DNA from: UBA6168 sp041163745
GTDB lineage: Bacteria > Bacteroidota > Bacteroidia > Chitinophagales > Saprospiraceae
Length of the DNA stretch: 64,000 nt
Assembly: GCA_041163745.1 (NCBI GenBank)
Contig: JBEAQU010000020.1
Coordinates: 1 to 64,000, forward strand
Reading direction: 5' to 3'
The stretch's first letter is position 1. Each line of letters begins with the position of its first letter. Shown here piece after piece: positions 11,101 to 18,816 of this stretch. Made by a program: the position numbers and the translations under genes. The notes beneath the pieces are model-generated. The model did not search any database. It was not told where the DNA came from and saw only the letters and a list, made by a program, of their open reading frames with translations.

Positions 11101-12323
11101 GCCAGGTCAGCGGCGACCCGGCAGGGGTTGTCCTGGCCAATCCGAACGTGTCGAATTCCACCGTTTCCGGCCTGACAGGTGGCAACACCTATGCCTTCCA
11201 GTGGACGCTGTCGAACGGCGCCTGTGAGAATTACGCTTCGGATACGGTACAGGTCATGGTCATGGCAGAGGAAGTGGCCAACGCAGGGGAGCCGTTCACC
11301 GCTTGTTTCACCTCGATCTCGAACCTGGCGGCCGCCACACCCTCCATGGGAACGGGTCTATGGACGCAACCCGCCGCGCAAGCCAGCCTGGGGGTCGCCA
11401 TCCTGGATCCATCTGTCCCGACGACCACGATTACCGGGCTGGTACCCGGCAACAGCTATGTGTTCACCTGGACGGTAACCACAGGTTGCGGATCCAGCAC
11501 CGATGCCGTCCTGGTGACCGTCAGCGACGAAGATGCCTTCGCCGGCACGGATTTCACCGTGTGCGGGGTGGAAGGTCTCGCCGACATGAGCGCGACACCC
11601 GCCCAGAGCGGGGTGGGTATCTGGACCAGCCCCGACAACCCTGATCTGTCCATCACCACGCCCGGCGATCCGCAGACAACGGTGCTGAACCTCGTACCGG
11701 GACAGAATCTCTTGGTCTGGGAAATCAACGGCGGCTCCTGCGGCGAATACTCCGTCGATACAGTCCTGGTGGAGTACCTGGTCCTGGAAGCGACGGATGA
11801 TCAGGTGGCGGTGCCGTTCGCAGGCCAGACAACTTTCGATGTCACGACCAATGACGTCACCGGCGATGCATATGAGATATTCATTTTCGAGCCCCCCCTA
11901 CACGGAGACCTGTCCGTCGGGACGGACGGTCAGCTGACCTATGTCGCGGACCTGCCTTACGTGGGCGCCGACCAGGCCGTTTACGAACTTTGCCGTGAAA
12001 ACTGCGAATGCATAACGGCGACGATATTCCTTCAGGTCGGCAGCGACGCGAAATGTGTCGTGCCCACGATCATCACCCCCAACCAGGACGGTATCAACGA
12101 TGCTTTCATCGTGCCGTGCCTGAGCGACCGAACCGTTTTCCCAAACAGTGAGGTAGGTATCTTCAACCAGTGGGGAGACGAGGTCTTCCGGGCGAAACCA
12201 TACCGAAACGACTGGGAAGGTACATATGAAGGCGAAGACCTGCCGGCCGGCACCTATTTCTATGTCGTGGACCTCGGGAACGGGGACGAGCCGATGGCGG
12301 GGTATCTCATCATCCAGCGCTAA
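5175..12323 (+). CDS. Giant multidomain surface protein with T9SS type-B sorting domain
   Basis: The protein has 2382 residues. A signal peptide ends near LQAQ at about residue 29. Residues of about 115-580 form a series of HYR/Ig-like modules with repeated DNC and TFTV-RD signatures. Two further HYR modules (about 580-830 and 826-1075) are each interrupted by an inserted beta-rich domain of about 130 residues. From about 1160 to 2180 come repeated Ig/PKD-like modules with paired cysteines (VCEGETIQ-type strands). A Big-like segment follows at about 2205-2275, and residues from about 2292 form the gliding-motility C-terminal domain (TPNQDGIND to YLIIQR), the type-B T9SS export signal. It is therefore an extracellular or surface-attached adhesin-like protein, with no catalytic domain seen. 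The PorP/SprF partner gene follows after 69 bp. Confidence 0.92.
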   Translation: MINRLLLPRPSRYFVALSLFLWNVSLQAQSPCEGAINQIADPFCPGGFRQESTGDFFTLRYCGTDTFFVGNANCFVNLLVPGASLNINPVPATTNYNAMLTGFMTGDPIPAGQEVTMVYVVSNGTSATTDTLCFQLVFVDTIAPTITATLSDATVACDVADYIGWADAHKANLLGTSTDNCAVDSVYYSPATFTDNCGTQTTTFFVADVWGNVSTTTATYTTTDNTIPVFAGLPPAPALFLACDATIPPPAAVTATDNCDGVIVPVLTQNSSQTNDGTCTDASYTITRRWIATDVCSNADTFTQIINIEDLTPPSFDIPADTVINCNQNTDTTALGGITNIVDNCGSVNTVQFSENIIPGACPQERTIQRTWTVLDACLNQFGQTQIITVQDTTAPTAVFPPDTTLNCLSQAATPLTAGAPTNLSDNCDGSPSASHSDIQTTLVLDCEYTIQRTWTITDDCGNVSPPYVQTITVKDTVAPVIGNTAANLTVACDDAVDIDSLFNAWVASRASATATDNCVNQAALIWTANNSGTADPAVLPAPMCTPGVPGIYRRQTVDFIVADRCGNTAVTTATFTVRDDVAPVISQVPSDDTIPTDPGVCEAFVMLPLPMVTEECGNSSFTVNLFDSQVLTAPPGDPIETPVDDMVISLFVQGPPVTASGTGTLTISLLNVDAESPTEFFLAYGEDGTLLGQVAHTPVQCGDTTTTFSVDTDLLNDWAYDGVIQLVLKPNIPANLPGRFSVNPICPGGMVSTALEYPAVQPDHLKFEYRINDGPRIPVSPVAPVAEVLPKGENTIRYYFSDCAGNQDSCAYSILVEDMEAPQILCPPSSVIALGIDECETDVTVPLFSSVSDNCGVTTPTTQQQPADSMSALITYAYNPNLNDYVANDKVFVFSGLQGDATPGGVQLVIELQADVESVNEYFEIYDNDNNLLGTTQTNVVVPGDCDNPARAVFSIPANVFNDWASAGDIQVTARSFMNYPIPPAGPGWGINPCDPAMVMADGDSDGSYIYATFVYESVEPLFYASGATSIDTVSLTPPLDAPTYTLNQGVTTFTYEVTDLEGNTGTCSFDIDVQDVTPPVALCGPTFVDINPSGIVVDTLEPADIDLGSYDNCPNFTMEVIPNIINCNTASFNPVTVQLVVTDAAGNISTCNTFVNVTVTPPAPTVTSDCGSSTLQLNANAPVVPGSGTTPYQYTWFDPTGLSFAYTSNPVIQDANLSDVGFYNVVIEGLTGCSSVGVVQVTCDLLPLAKPGISALESAVCSAEQIKLSTTSVCGTTVQYKWYTGGGDLVGTTTAPSLTLAAPAAGTYEYYVVVERNSCDSDPSDPVSVTVFTTPVATPTVSNTVLCEGQTIQLYSLNNLPGSSCTWTGPCGYVSNNCSPAPITDITTCNSGNYELTVSKGVCVSEPATLMVTVVPKPETPQVTNSTSAVNPACVGDSVILSCNAITGATNYVWNSPAFTSFTTTAPVLVIPNADLDLHAGNWSVKAVGNPCESDNSLPTTVHVSPLPEAVTLAATPAQLCEGQSVQLSASSSLTGGTYQWQYPNGQTVVLQNPAIGSVDATYDGTYTLTVSSQFNCSVQATLDLDVIDRVDITGISSDVPTCATGPVNVQMVATLFPPDDGSYQYTWTGPGFASTGSAATIPNATFSNSGAYTLVVTNTAGCSSLPATLNIAVPQIIPTPQTPVPDLQGPLCEGDDITLTTNAYPGGASYIWTTTAAGGNTFVTSTPSLTLDDLTVADAGNYSVEYIVADCPSSTSGTYTLVVNPKPVALPVSNNPVCEGETIQFGMNCTTGATYEWSGPSAFSATVCNPIIANASAALHAGTYVARIRVNGCWSDPVAENVIVKPKPSVPVAVNQGPYCSDTDVVLLSVTNTSATPNATYTWFDTNGEPVGSAGPMLNFPLSDPTQFGDGNVEFYVVATLSGCSSSASVPTQVVLNTIPANLPDAGADMTVCQGAQIQLGATAPSVGTGLWSQVSGDPAGVVLANPNVSNSTVSGLTGGNTYAFQWTLSNGACENYASDTVQVMVMAEEVANAGEPFTACFTSISNLAAATPSMGTGLWTQPAAQASLGVAILDPSVPTTTITGLVPGNSYVFTWTVTTGCGSSTDAVLVTVSDEDAFAGTDFTVCGVEGLADMSATPAQSGVGIWTSPDNPDLSITTPGDPQTTVLNLVPGQNLLVWEINGGSCGEYSVDTVLVEYLVLEATDDQVAVPFAGQTTFDVTTNDVTGDAYEIFIFEPPLHGDLSVGTDGQLTYVADLPYVGADQAVYELCRENCECITATIFLQVGSDAKCVVPTIITPNQDGINDAFIVPCLSDRTVFPNSEVGIFNQWGDEVFRAKPYRNDWEGTYEGEDLPAGTYFYVVDLGNGDEPMAGYLIIQR

Positions 12324-12392
12324 AGCACGAGACAGGACCGAGGTCGGTCTCCGCCGCCGATGGAAAAAAAGAAAGATTCAACATTGCCGATT

Positions 12393-13349
12393 ATGAAAAA
12401 AATATACTTCACCGCCATAACAATCATTGCTTGCATCGCGTTCTCTCATGCGCAGCAGCAACCGCACAACACCCAGTTCATGTACTACAAGCAAGGGTAC
12501 AACCCCGGCTTCGTCGGTAGCCAGGAGAGCACTTGCCTGTCGTGCATCTACCGGCAGCAATGGCTGGGGCTGGACGGCGCACCCTCGTTGGCGGTCGCCA
12601 GTTTCAACATGCCGCTGTCCAACCAACGGGTAGGGGTGGGGGCCAACCTGTTCCGTCATACCATCGGCATCACTTCGATATACAACATCGACGGGATGTA
12701 CGCCTATCGGATCCGTTTGGGCCAAGGTATGCTGGGCATCGGTATCCAGGGCTCGATCCGGTCCATGGAACACGATTTCCAGCGGACGGTGGCGACACAA
12801 TCCAAACAGGACGACCCCAGCATACCGGCGACGACGCGGGACAAGTTCCTGTTCAATTTCGGGTCCGGCATGTATTACACTTCGAAGCGCTTCTATTTCG
12901 GTGCTTCCGTCCCGCGTTTGTTGCGCAACAACATCGACTTTGCCGATTCGGACGTGGTCATAACCCGGGAGATACAGCACCTCTATCTGATGGGCGGCCT
13001 TACGTTTCCACTCGGGGAGAAGCTGATGCTCCAACCACAGGCACTGCTGAAGATGGTGAAGGGCGCGCCCGTGGATTTCGATGCCAACGTCAACCTCCGG
13101 ATCGTCGACAAGTATGTGGCGGGTCTTACCTACCGGCTTGGCGGCGATAAGAATACCGGAATGGGGGAATCGCTGGACATCCTCATCGGAGCCCAACTGA
13201 CGGACAAGCTGGTCGTCGGTTTCTCTTACGACTACAGCATTTCGCAAATCCGGACCTATACGGCGGGCAGCATCGAAATGACCGCGCATTATTGCATCGG
13301 CGCAGGCAATGCCAAGGCAAAGGAGTATGTCAATCCCCGATTCTTCTGA
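12393..13349 (+). CDS. PorP/SprF family type IX secretion membrane protein
   Basis: The protein has 318 residues with a signal peptide cleaved after FSHAQ. The early NPGFVGS-type motif and the following IYRQQWLGLDGAP segment are the family signature; the rest predicts an outer-membrane beta barrel with alternating aromatic strands. In Flavobacterium johnsoniae, SprF is needed to deliver the adhesin SprB to the surface, and family members are usually encoded next to the T9SS protein they serve, as here. The ATG at 12393 (MKKIYF) is preferred over 12360 because it begins the signal peptide. It sits 69 bp after the giant gene and 112 bp before the OmpA gene, so it is probably in one operon. Confidence 0.92.
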   Translation: MKKIYFTAITIIACIAFSHAQQQPHNTQFMYYKQGYNPGFVGSQESTCLSCIYRQQWLGLDGAPSLAVASFNMPLSNQRVGVGANLFRHTIGITSIYNIDGMYAYRIRLGQGMLGIGIQGSIRSMEHDFQRTVATQSKQDDPSIPATTRDKFLFNFGSGMYYTSKRFYFGASVPRLLRNNIDFADSDVVITREIQHLYLMGGLTFPLGEKLMLQPQALLKMVKGAPVDFDANVNLRIVDKYVAGLTYRLGGDKNTGMGESLDILIGAQLTDKLVVGFSYDYSISQIRTYTAGSIEMTAHYCIGAGNAKAKEYVNPRFF

Positions 13350-13461
13350 GGGACAAGGACACACGGATGCGGAGTCGACGCTGACGGCTGCATCCACGCT
13401 GCGCCAGGTGCCGGTCAGCAGTAAAGCCCGACCACGGGCGATGGTACGAACTACAGGCGAT

Positions 13462-15519
13462 ATGAAAAAAGCATTCTCCATATTGGCGGCCCTCTCGGTG
13501 GTGTCCCTGCCCCTGCTGACGGCACAACAGCAGAGTTCCAAGTCAAAGGGATCCGACAACCTGTTCGACAAGTCCGGTGACGCCCTTGCCGTCACGCTGA
13601 CCAATTGTGGCGACCTCAATACGGAAGGGTATGAGTTTTCCCCTACCTTCTACCAGGAGGGCATCGTGTATGTTTCCTATTTCAAGAACGGTCCGGTGGA
13701 TCTGAAGACCGGAAAGCCGTTCTTCGAGCTGTTCTATTCCGAAATAGGAGAAGGCGGCTTTCCACGGAAAGGGCGAGGTTTTTCCCCGACAATAAACTCT
13801 CAGGCTCACGAGGGTCCGATGACGTTCAGCCGGGATTACGATTGGATCTACTTCACCCGCAGCAATGCGGAGGGGGGAATCCGGAAGCCCAATGCCAAGG
13901 GGGAGGTGACCATGCGGATTTACGAAGCGCAGCGGGGCGTGTACGATTGGGAGAATATCCGGCCGCTTGCTTTCAGCAGCGATGAATACACCTGTTTCCA
14001 TCCGGCACTTTCGCCGGACGGCAAGAGACTTTTTTTCTCCTCCAATATGCCGGGAGGCTACGGCGGTTTCGATTTGTATTATGTGCAGCGGCGCGGGGAT
14101 GACTGGGGGAAACCGGTCAATCTAGGCAAGGAGGTCAACTCCGCCGCTAACGAAGTGTTTCCTTTCGTACATGAATCCGGGATGCTTTTCTTCTCATCGG
14201 ACGGGTGGGGCGGTGAAGGCGGGCTGGATTTGTTCATGCTGGATATGTCCGGCGAGGTATGGGGAGCCCGGCAGCACATGGGCGTCCCTTTCAATTCCCC
14301 GAAGGACGATCTCGGCTTCATTCTCAATGAGGAAGGTACCCTGGGTTACCTGGCTTCCGACCGGGATGGCGGAACCGGTGGGGACGACATTTACCTGATG
14401 GAATCCAAGGGACCGCTCATCCGGAAGGATGCGGTACGCCTGCCCACGACGGTGGTGGCCTATGACGCGGACAGCAACGAGCGGCTCCCAGGTGTCGGTG
14501 TGCGTATATTCCAGCAATCGAAGGATGGTATACTGGAAGGAGAGGACCTGTACGACCTGGCGTTGGTTCCGTCCGAGACGGGCGGAGAATTGCTCGTCAA
14601 GCTGGTGCGGAAGTCCGAGCGCCAGCTGGACAAACCGTCCCTTCTCACCAATGTGGACGGGGAGGTCGGCACGGAACTCGAGGAAGGTGTCAGTTTTCTG
14701 GTTCTGGTGACAAAGGATGGCTACCAGAGCAGCGAATTCTCCTTCAGCACGGCCGGATTGGAAGGTCCACAGATGTTGCGGGCACCGTTGCGGCGCCGCG
14801 CTTGTACCATGCTGTACGGTTCTGTTTCGGCCGCCGAGTCCGGCAGGCCGGTTTCGAGTGTCCTGGTCAGGGTCTTCAACAAGACGGACGAGACGGAGAC
14901 ATTCGTTCGGACAGCTTCGAACGGTCGTTTCGAAGCTTGTCTCACGAAAGGGGCCGAATACGTCGTTACGGCTGACAAGCCTGGATTCGTCTCCGCCTCC
15001 TATCCTGTGTCGGCGGAGCCGGTCGGTTCCCAGCCGGTCGAGCTGGACATACAGCTACAGGCGATGGATGACGGCTTGGTGAGCGAGCCCCTGGAGGAGG
15101 GGAGTGTGATTCTCCTCGAGCAGATATATTACGATTTCAACCAATACATCATCCGAAAAGGTGCCGCCCGGGACCTGGACGCGCTGGTGGAGCTGATGCG
15201 GCAGTACCCCAGCATGGAGATCGAACTCATTGCCCATACAGACAGCCGCGGAACTGAACAGTACAACCTGGAACTCTCCATCAAAAGGGCGGAATCCGCC
15301 CGCCGTTATCTCTCGCAGCGGGGTATCGATGAGAACCGGGTGAAAGTGTTCGGCTACGGAGAGTCCCAGATCAGAAACCGTTGTGTGGACGGCGTGGATT
15401 GCCCGGAGGAGGAACACGAGTACAACCGGCGGACGGAAGTCCGCATCATCCGTATCGACGAGCCGGTCAAGGTCGAATACAAAAAAAACGACCCGCCGGT
15501 CAGAGGGAACCGACCGTAG
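13462..15519 (+). CDS. OmpA family protein with PD40 beta-propeller repeats
   Basis: The protein has 685 residues. A signal peptide (MKKAFSILAAL, cleaved near LTAQQ) is followed by WD40-like PD40 repeats at about 175-320 (SPDGKRLFFSS, GGFDLYY, GGDDIYLM). Then come carboxypeptidase-regulatory-like folds at about 325-540, and an OmpA/MotB peptidoglycan-binding domain from about 554 with HTDSRG, N-x2-LS-x-KRAESARRYL and YNRRTEVRI. It probably anchors the secretion or adhesin assembly to peptidoglycan from the outer membrane. This giant protein-PorP-OmpA grouping recurs across T9SS-bearing Bacteroidota. The start at 13462 was chosen over an upstream in-frame start at 13309 that overlaps the previous gene and lacks a signal peptide. 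Confidence 0.92.
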   Translation: MKKAFSILAALSVVSLPLLTAQQQSSKSKGSDNLFDKSGDALAVTLTNCGDLNTEGYEFSPTFYQEGIVYVSYFKNGPVDLKTGKPFFELFYSEIGEGGFPRKGRGFSPTINSQAHEGPMTFSRDYDWIYFTRSNAEGGIRKPNAKGEVTMRIYEAQRGVYDWENIRPLAFSSDEYTCFHPALSPDGKRLFFSSNMPGGYGGFDLYYVQRRGDDWGKPVNLGKEVNSAANEVFPFVHESGMLFFSSDGWGGEGGLDLFMLDMSGEVWGARQHMGVPFNSPKDDLGFILNEEGTLGYLASDRDGGTGGDDIYLMESKGPLIRKDAVRLPTTVVAYDADSNERLPGVGVRIFQQSKDGILEGEDLYDLALVPSETGGELLVKLVRKSERQLDKPSLLTNVDGEVGTELEEGVSFLVLVTKDGYQSSEFSFSTAGLEGPQMLRAPLRRRACTMLYGSVSAAESGRPVSSVLVRVFNKTDETETFVRTASNGRFEACLTKGAEYVVTADKPGFVSASYPVSAEPVGSQPVELDIQLQAMDDGLVSEPLEEGSVILLEQIYYDFNQYIIRKGAARDLDALVELMRQYPSMEIELIAHTDSRGTEQYNLELSIKRAESARRYLSQRGIDENRVKVFGYGESQIRNRCVDGVDCPEEEHEYNRRTEVRIIRIDEPVKVEYKKNDPPVRGNRP

Positions 15520-15747
15520 CGATGACCCGAAAATCCGGTCGAACAATGGCTTGCCGGCATGTAATTAGTCCGGCAGGTGCTACAATTCGGCCCGCTGGCA
15601 GTTTCCGCCCAACCTGGCACCAGTTCATTTCTCAGGTTCACAAAACAAAAAAACAGGTAGGAGGTATGCCCTTTTTTCGATTTGACGTGGACAAATCGAA
15701 AAAAGGGCATTGCTTTGTCATCAAATCTGTGCAACAAACAAAAAACT
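15520..15747. other. murA leader region
   Basis: The 228-bp gap holds a short 6-bp inverted repeat (15552-15557/15570-15575), possibly the end of the T9SS operon, and then the perfect 19-bp hairpin described separately. No gene is visible. Confidence 0.5.
15666..15710. repeat. Perfect 19-bp inverted repeat upstream of murA
   Basis: Arms 15666-15684 and 15692-15710 are exact reverse complements around a 7-base loop, 37 bp before the murA start. Each arm carries a homopolymer run of six (T in the left arm, A in the right), so it is not a classic GC stem followed by a T tract. It could be a bidirectional terminator, an attenuator in the murA leader, or a remnant of a small mobile element. Confidence 0.75.
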
Positions 15748-17058
15748 ATGCGAGCTTCCTCATTTGAAGTGACCGGTGGAAACAAGCTGTCGGGCGTCAT
15801 CGTGCCGAAAGGAGCCAAGAACGAAGCCCTTCAAGTCATTTGTGCACCCTTGCTGACCACGGAACCGGTCACGATTTCCAATATTCCGGACATAGCGGAT
15901 GTGCGTAGCCAAATCGCCTTGATGGAGGGGTTGGGGGTGAAGGTGACGCGCAACGGCCCGGACAGCTACACGTTCCAGGCGGATGCGGTGGACCTGGGTT
16001 TTTTCGAGAACGAGGATTTCCTGGCGAGTGCCCGTCGGATCCGGGGCAGTGTCATGCTGATGGGAGCCTTGCTGGCACGTTTCCGCAAGGCGGTGCTGCC
16101 GCAACCGGGGGGAGACAAGATCGGTCGTCGCCGGTTGGACACCCACTTCCTCGGGCTGCAGCGCCTGGGGGCTCAGTTCCGCTACGATGCCATGGCACGT
16201 ATGTATTTCGTGGATGCGCCGGTACTGCGGGGAACGTACGTGCTGATGGACGAAATCTCTGTAACCGGGACGGCCAACGTGATCTTTGCGGCGGTCCTGG
16301 CGGAGGGTGTCACCACCTTGTACAATGCGGCTTGCGAACCTTATGTCCAGCAGTTGTGCAAGATGTTGAACAGCATGGGAGCCAACATCAGCGGCATCGG
16401 ATCCAACCTGCTCACCATCGAGGGCGTCCGTACCCTGCGAGGTACGCGACATGCCTGCTTACCGGACATGATAGAGGTGGGCAGTTTCATCGGATTGGCG
16501 GCCATGACCCAATCGGCCCTGACCATCCGGGGGGCGGGCGTGTCGGAATTGGGAAACATCCTCCCGGTATTCGAGCGCATGGGGGTCGACATGGAGGTGC
16601 GGGGAGATGATGTCGTCATCCGGGAGCAGGAGGAAATGGAAATCCAAAGTTTCATCGACGGGTCGATCATGACCATTTACGATTCTCCCTGGCCGGGTTT
16701 CACACCCGACCTGATGAGTATAATCCTGGTGATGGCGACGCAGGCGAAGGGCAGTGTATTGATTCATCAGAAGATGTTCGAAAGCAGGTTGTTCTTCGTG
16801 GACAAGCTCATCGACATGGGGGCGCAGATCATTTTGTGCGATCCGCACCGTGCCACGGTCATTGGATTGAACCGGCGGTTCCGGCTACGGGGTATCGAGA
16901 TGACATCCCCTGACATTCGGGCCGGGGTGGCTCTGCTCATTGCCGCGCTGTCCGCACAAGGCACCAGCGTTATCCACAACATCCATCAGATAGACCGTGG
17001 ATATGAGCGGATTGACGAGCGGCTGAACGCATTGGGTGCCGCCATTGTGCGGCGCTGA
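15748..17058 (+). CDS. murA: UDP-N-acetylglucosamine 1-carboxyvinyltransferase
   Basis: The protein has 436 residues, the normal length for MurA, which transfers enolpyruvate from PEP to UDP-GlcNAc in the first committed cytoplasmic step of peptidoglycan synthesis. The N-terminal KGAKNEAL motif supplies the catalytic Lys/Asn pair (24-25). The active-site loop reads PQPGGDKIGRRRLD, so residue 123 is Asp where the E. coli enzyme has the fosfomycin-reactive Cys115. Later blocks include TGTANVIFAAVLAEG and the C-terminal HQIDRGYERIDERL. The ATG at 15748 begins the conserved MRASSFEVTGGNKLSG N-terminus; the upstream extension from 15682 would run through the leader hairpin. A T-tract terminator follows. 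Confidence 0.96.
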   Translation: MRASSFEVTGGNKLSGVIVPKGAKNEALQVICAPLLTTEPVTISNIPDIADVRSQIALMEGLGVKVTRNGPDSYTFQADAVDLGFFENEDFLASARRIRGSVMLMGALLARFRKAVLPQPGGDKIGRRRLDTHFLGLQRLGAQFRYDAMARMYFVDAPVLRGTYVLMDEISVTGTANVIFAAVLAEGVTTLYNAACEPYVQQLCKMLNSMGANISGIGSNLLTIEGVRTLRGTRHACLPDMIEVGSFIGLAAMTQSALTIRGAGVSELGNILPVFERMGVDMEVRGDDVVIREQEEMEIQSFIDGSIMTIYDSPWPGFTPDLMSIILVMATQAKGSVLIHQKMFESRLFFVDKLIDMGAQIILCDPHRATVIGLNRRFRLRGIEMTSPDIRAGVALLIAALSAQGTSVIHNIHQIDRGYERIDERLNALGAAIVRR

Positions 17059-17070
17059 CCCGAGGGGGAG

Positions 17071-17103
17071 AAGGGCTGCTGTCCACGCTTAGGCGGCCTT
17101 TTT
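17071..17103 (+). terminator. Rho-independent terminator of murA
   Basis: Arms 17071-17079 and 17093-17101 form a 9-bp stem with two wobble pairs, and the right arm runs into T5 (17099-17103), 12 bp after the murA stop. The convergent permease gene ends at 17143. Confidence 0.7.
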
Positions 17104-17142
17104 CTACCGGGTTGGCGGGCGGGTGCAAGGAGATCGGCCGAT

Positions 17143-18381
17143 TCATTCGTACCGAAGGGACTCGATGGGGTCGAGGCGGGCGGCTTTCATGGCCGGATAC
17201 AGGCCGGAGGTCAGACCGACGACGGTACAGATGACGACGGCGAGGAGGATCCAGTTCCATGGAATCAGGAAATTTCCGCCGAGAATGGCGGTGACAAGGT
17301 TGCCGATGCCGATGCCGAGGACAATGCCGACCACCCCGCCGGCCTGGCAGATCAATACCGCTTCGGACAGGAACTGATGCAGGATGTTATGGCTGGTGGC
17401 GCCCAGCGCTTTGCAGATACCGATTTCGCGGGTCCGTTCCGTGACGGATACGAGCATGATGTTCATCAGGCCGATCGCGGCGCCCAACAGGGTCATCAGG
17501 CCGATGGCGATGGCGGCGATGCGCAGGTTGGTGGTGTTGTCCTTGATGATGGAGACCAGGCTGTCGCTTTTGAACGTTTCGAAGTCATTCGGTTGTTTGG
17601 CCTGCAGGCGGCGGACATTGCGGAAGATGCCGATGGTGGCGGATTCTATTTCGTCCAGCATGGACGCATCCTTCACGCTTACGATCAGGTCGTAATTCTG
17701 GCGTTGGGCCGCATAGTACCGTTTGCCGTCCATCAGCGGGATGAGTACGGTGCGGTCTTCGCTTTGGTTCATGCTGGATCCTTTCGATTCGAGGACGCCC
17801 ACGACATGGAACTGGAGGTTCCCGATGGAGATGTTGTGTTGGAGGGCTTTTTCCGGTTTGCCATCGAAGAGCTGCTTTGCGATATCATCCCCGATGACGG
17901 CGCGGTTGCCGCCGTTATGCACCTCGTACAGGGTGAAGCTACGGCCTGCGGCGATGTCGAATCCTTTTGCCGACAGATAATTCTCATCCACGGCGACGAC
18001 GGAAACTGTCGGATTGGTGGCTTCGTCACCATATTTGACTACGGCCCGACCGGTGCAGCGGGTGGAGGCGGACACATTGGCCGGGAGGTTGAATCTTTCC
18101 TTCATCTCCATGGCTTGCTGGAAAGTGATGGGTTCCCCTTGTTTTTGCCGGCGGCCTTGCCTGGAACCGCTCAATTCCACTCCTTTCGGTTCGATGGTGA
18201 AGGAGTTCGCTCCCAATCCGGAGAAATTGTCGTTGAGGGAGAACACGGCGCTGTCGATGGCGGTCAGGATGCCGACCAAGGCCATGATGCCGATGGCAAT
18301 GATGAACAGGGTCAGGGTGGACCGCAAGAGGTTTCCGCGGACGGACTGCAGGGCGATCTTCAGTATTTCGGAATAGGACAT
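17143..18381 (-). CDS. MacB-like ABC transporter permease
   Basis: The protein has 412 residues. An N-terminal membrane segment (about 17-40, TLFIIAIGIMALVGIL) is followed by a MacB_PCD periplasmic domain (about 45-270). An FtsX-type C-terminal domain has three membrane segments, with the conserved SVTERTREIGICKALGA motif between the first two and GLYPAMKAARLDPIESLRYE at the end. Such permeases pair with an ABC ATPase to move lipoproteins, peptides or drugs by mechanotransmission. No ATPase gene is adjacent: upstream is the divergent upp gene and downstream the convergent murA. The ATG at 18381 gives the conserved MSYSEILKIALQS N-terminus; the open frame extends upstream without homology. Confidence 0.92.
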   Translation of the reverse strand: MSYSEILKIALQSVRGNLLRSTLTLFIIAIGIMALVGILTAIDSAVFSLNDNFSGLGANSFTIEPKGVELSGSRQGRRQKQGEPITFQQAMEMKERFNLPANVSASTRCTGRAVVKYGDEATNPTVSVVAVDENYLSAKGFDIAAGRSFTLYEVHNGGNRAVIGDDIAKQLFDGKPEKALQHNISIGNLQFHVVGVLESKGSSMNQSEDRTVLIPLMDGKRYYAAQRQNYDLIVSVKDASMLDEIESATIGIFRNVRRLQAKQPNDFETFKSDSLVSIIKDNTTNLRIAAIAIGLMTLLGAAIGLMNIMLVSVTERTREIGICKALGATSHNILHQFLSEAVLICQAGGVVGIVLGIGIGNLVTAILGGNFLIPWNWILLAVVICTVVGLTSGLYPAMKAARLDPIESLRYE

Positions 18382-18816
18382 ACAGACGGATATGGCGTTG
18401 GCGGTATGGCCGGGCGGATCCGCGTGGCCGGTGCTGTTCCGGTTCCCGGGATTCGGCGTCGGTTTTCCGATGTGAAGGTAAACCAAAAGGGCAAGCCGGA
18501 TTATTTTGTTCGATAAAAGCTTTGTTTCAGCGGATATAGAGGCTGTTTTGATTATTTTTAACCCCGGCAAGGCCGTTCGTCGGCAGCGGTAAGGTTCGTA
18601 TCCGGGTGGGGGGGAGGCGGTATGGAGCCGGCTAACAAGCACGGACTTGCACAAGTATCATAACCAGTGTTGTTGCGCGGGTAGCCTGCCCTGGCGAAAG
18701 GGCTGGACGCCATGCCCGGCGGTCGCCTGCCGGGCGAACCCGGTGGCCGGCGCGTTGCTGCGGCGGCGGGTGACGCGTCGGACGAGCTCCGTAACAACGC
18801 GGACAAAGCATTCCAA
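18382..18816. other. Divergent intergenic region between permease and upp
   Basis: This 435-bp gap is AT-rich near 18490-18560 on the permease side and GC-rich toward upp. It must contain both promoters, but no convincing -7/-33 pair, riboswitch or small gene was recognised. Confidence 0.5.

Noticed and set aside
5175..12323. Tandem DNA repeats suspected in the giant T9SS gene
   Set aside because: The modules are repeated only at the protein-fold level; no long exact nucleotide repeats were seen, so it is not annotated as a DNA repeat.
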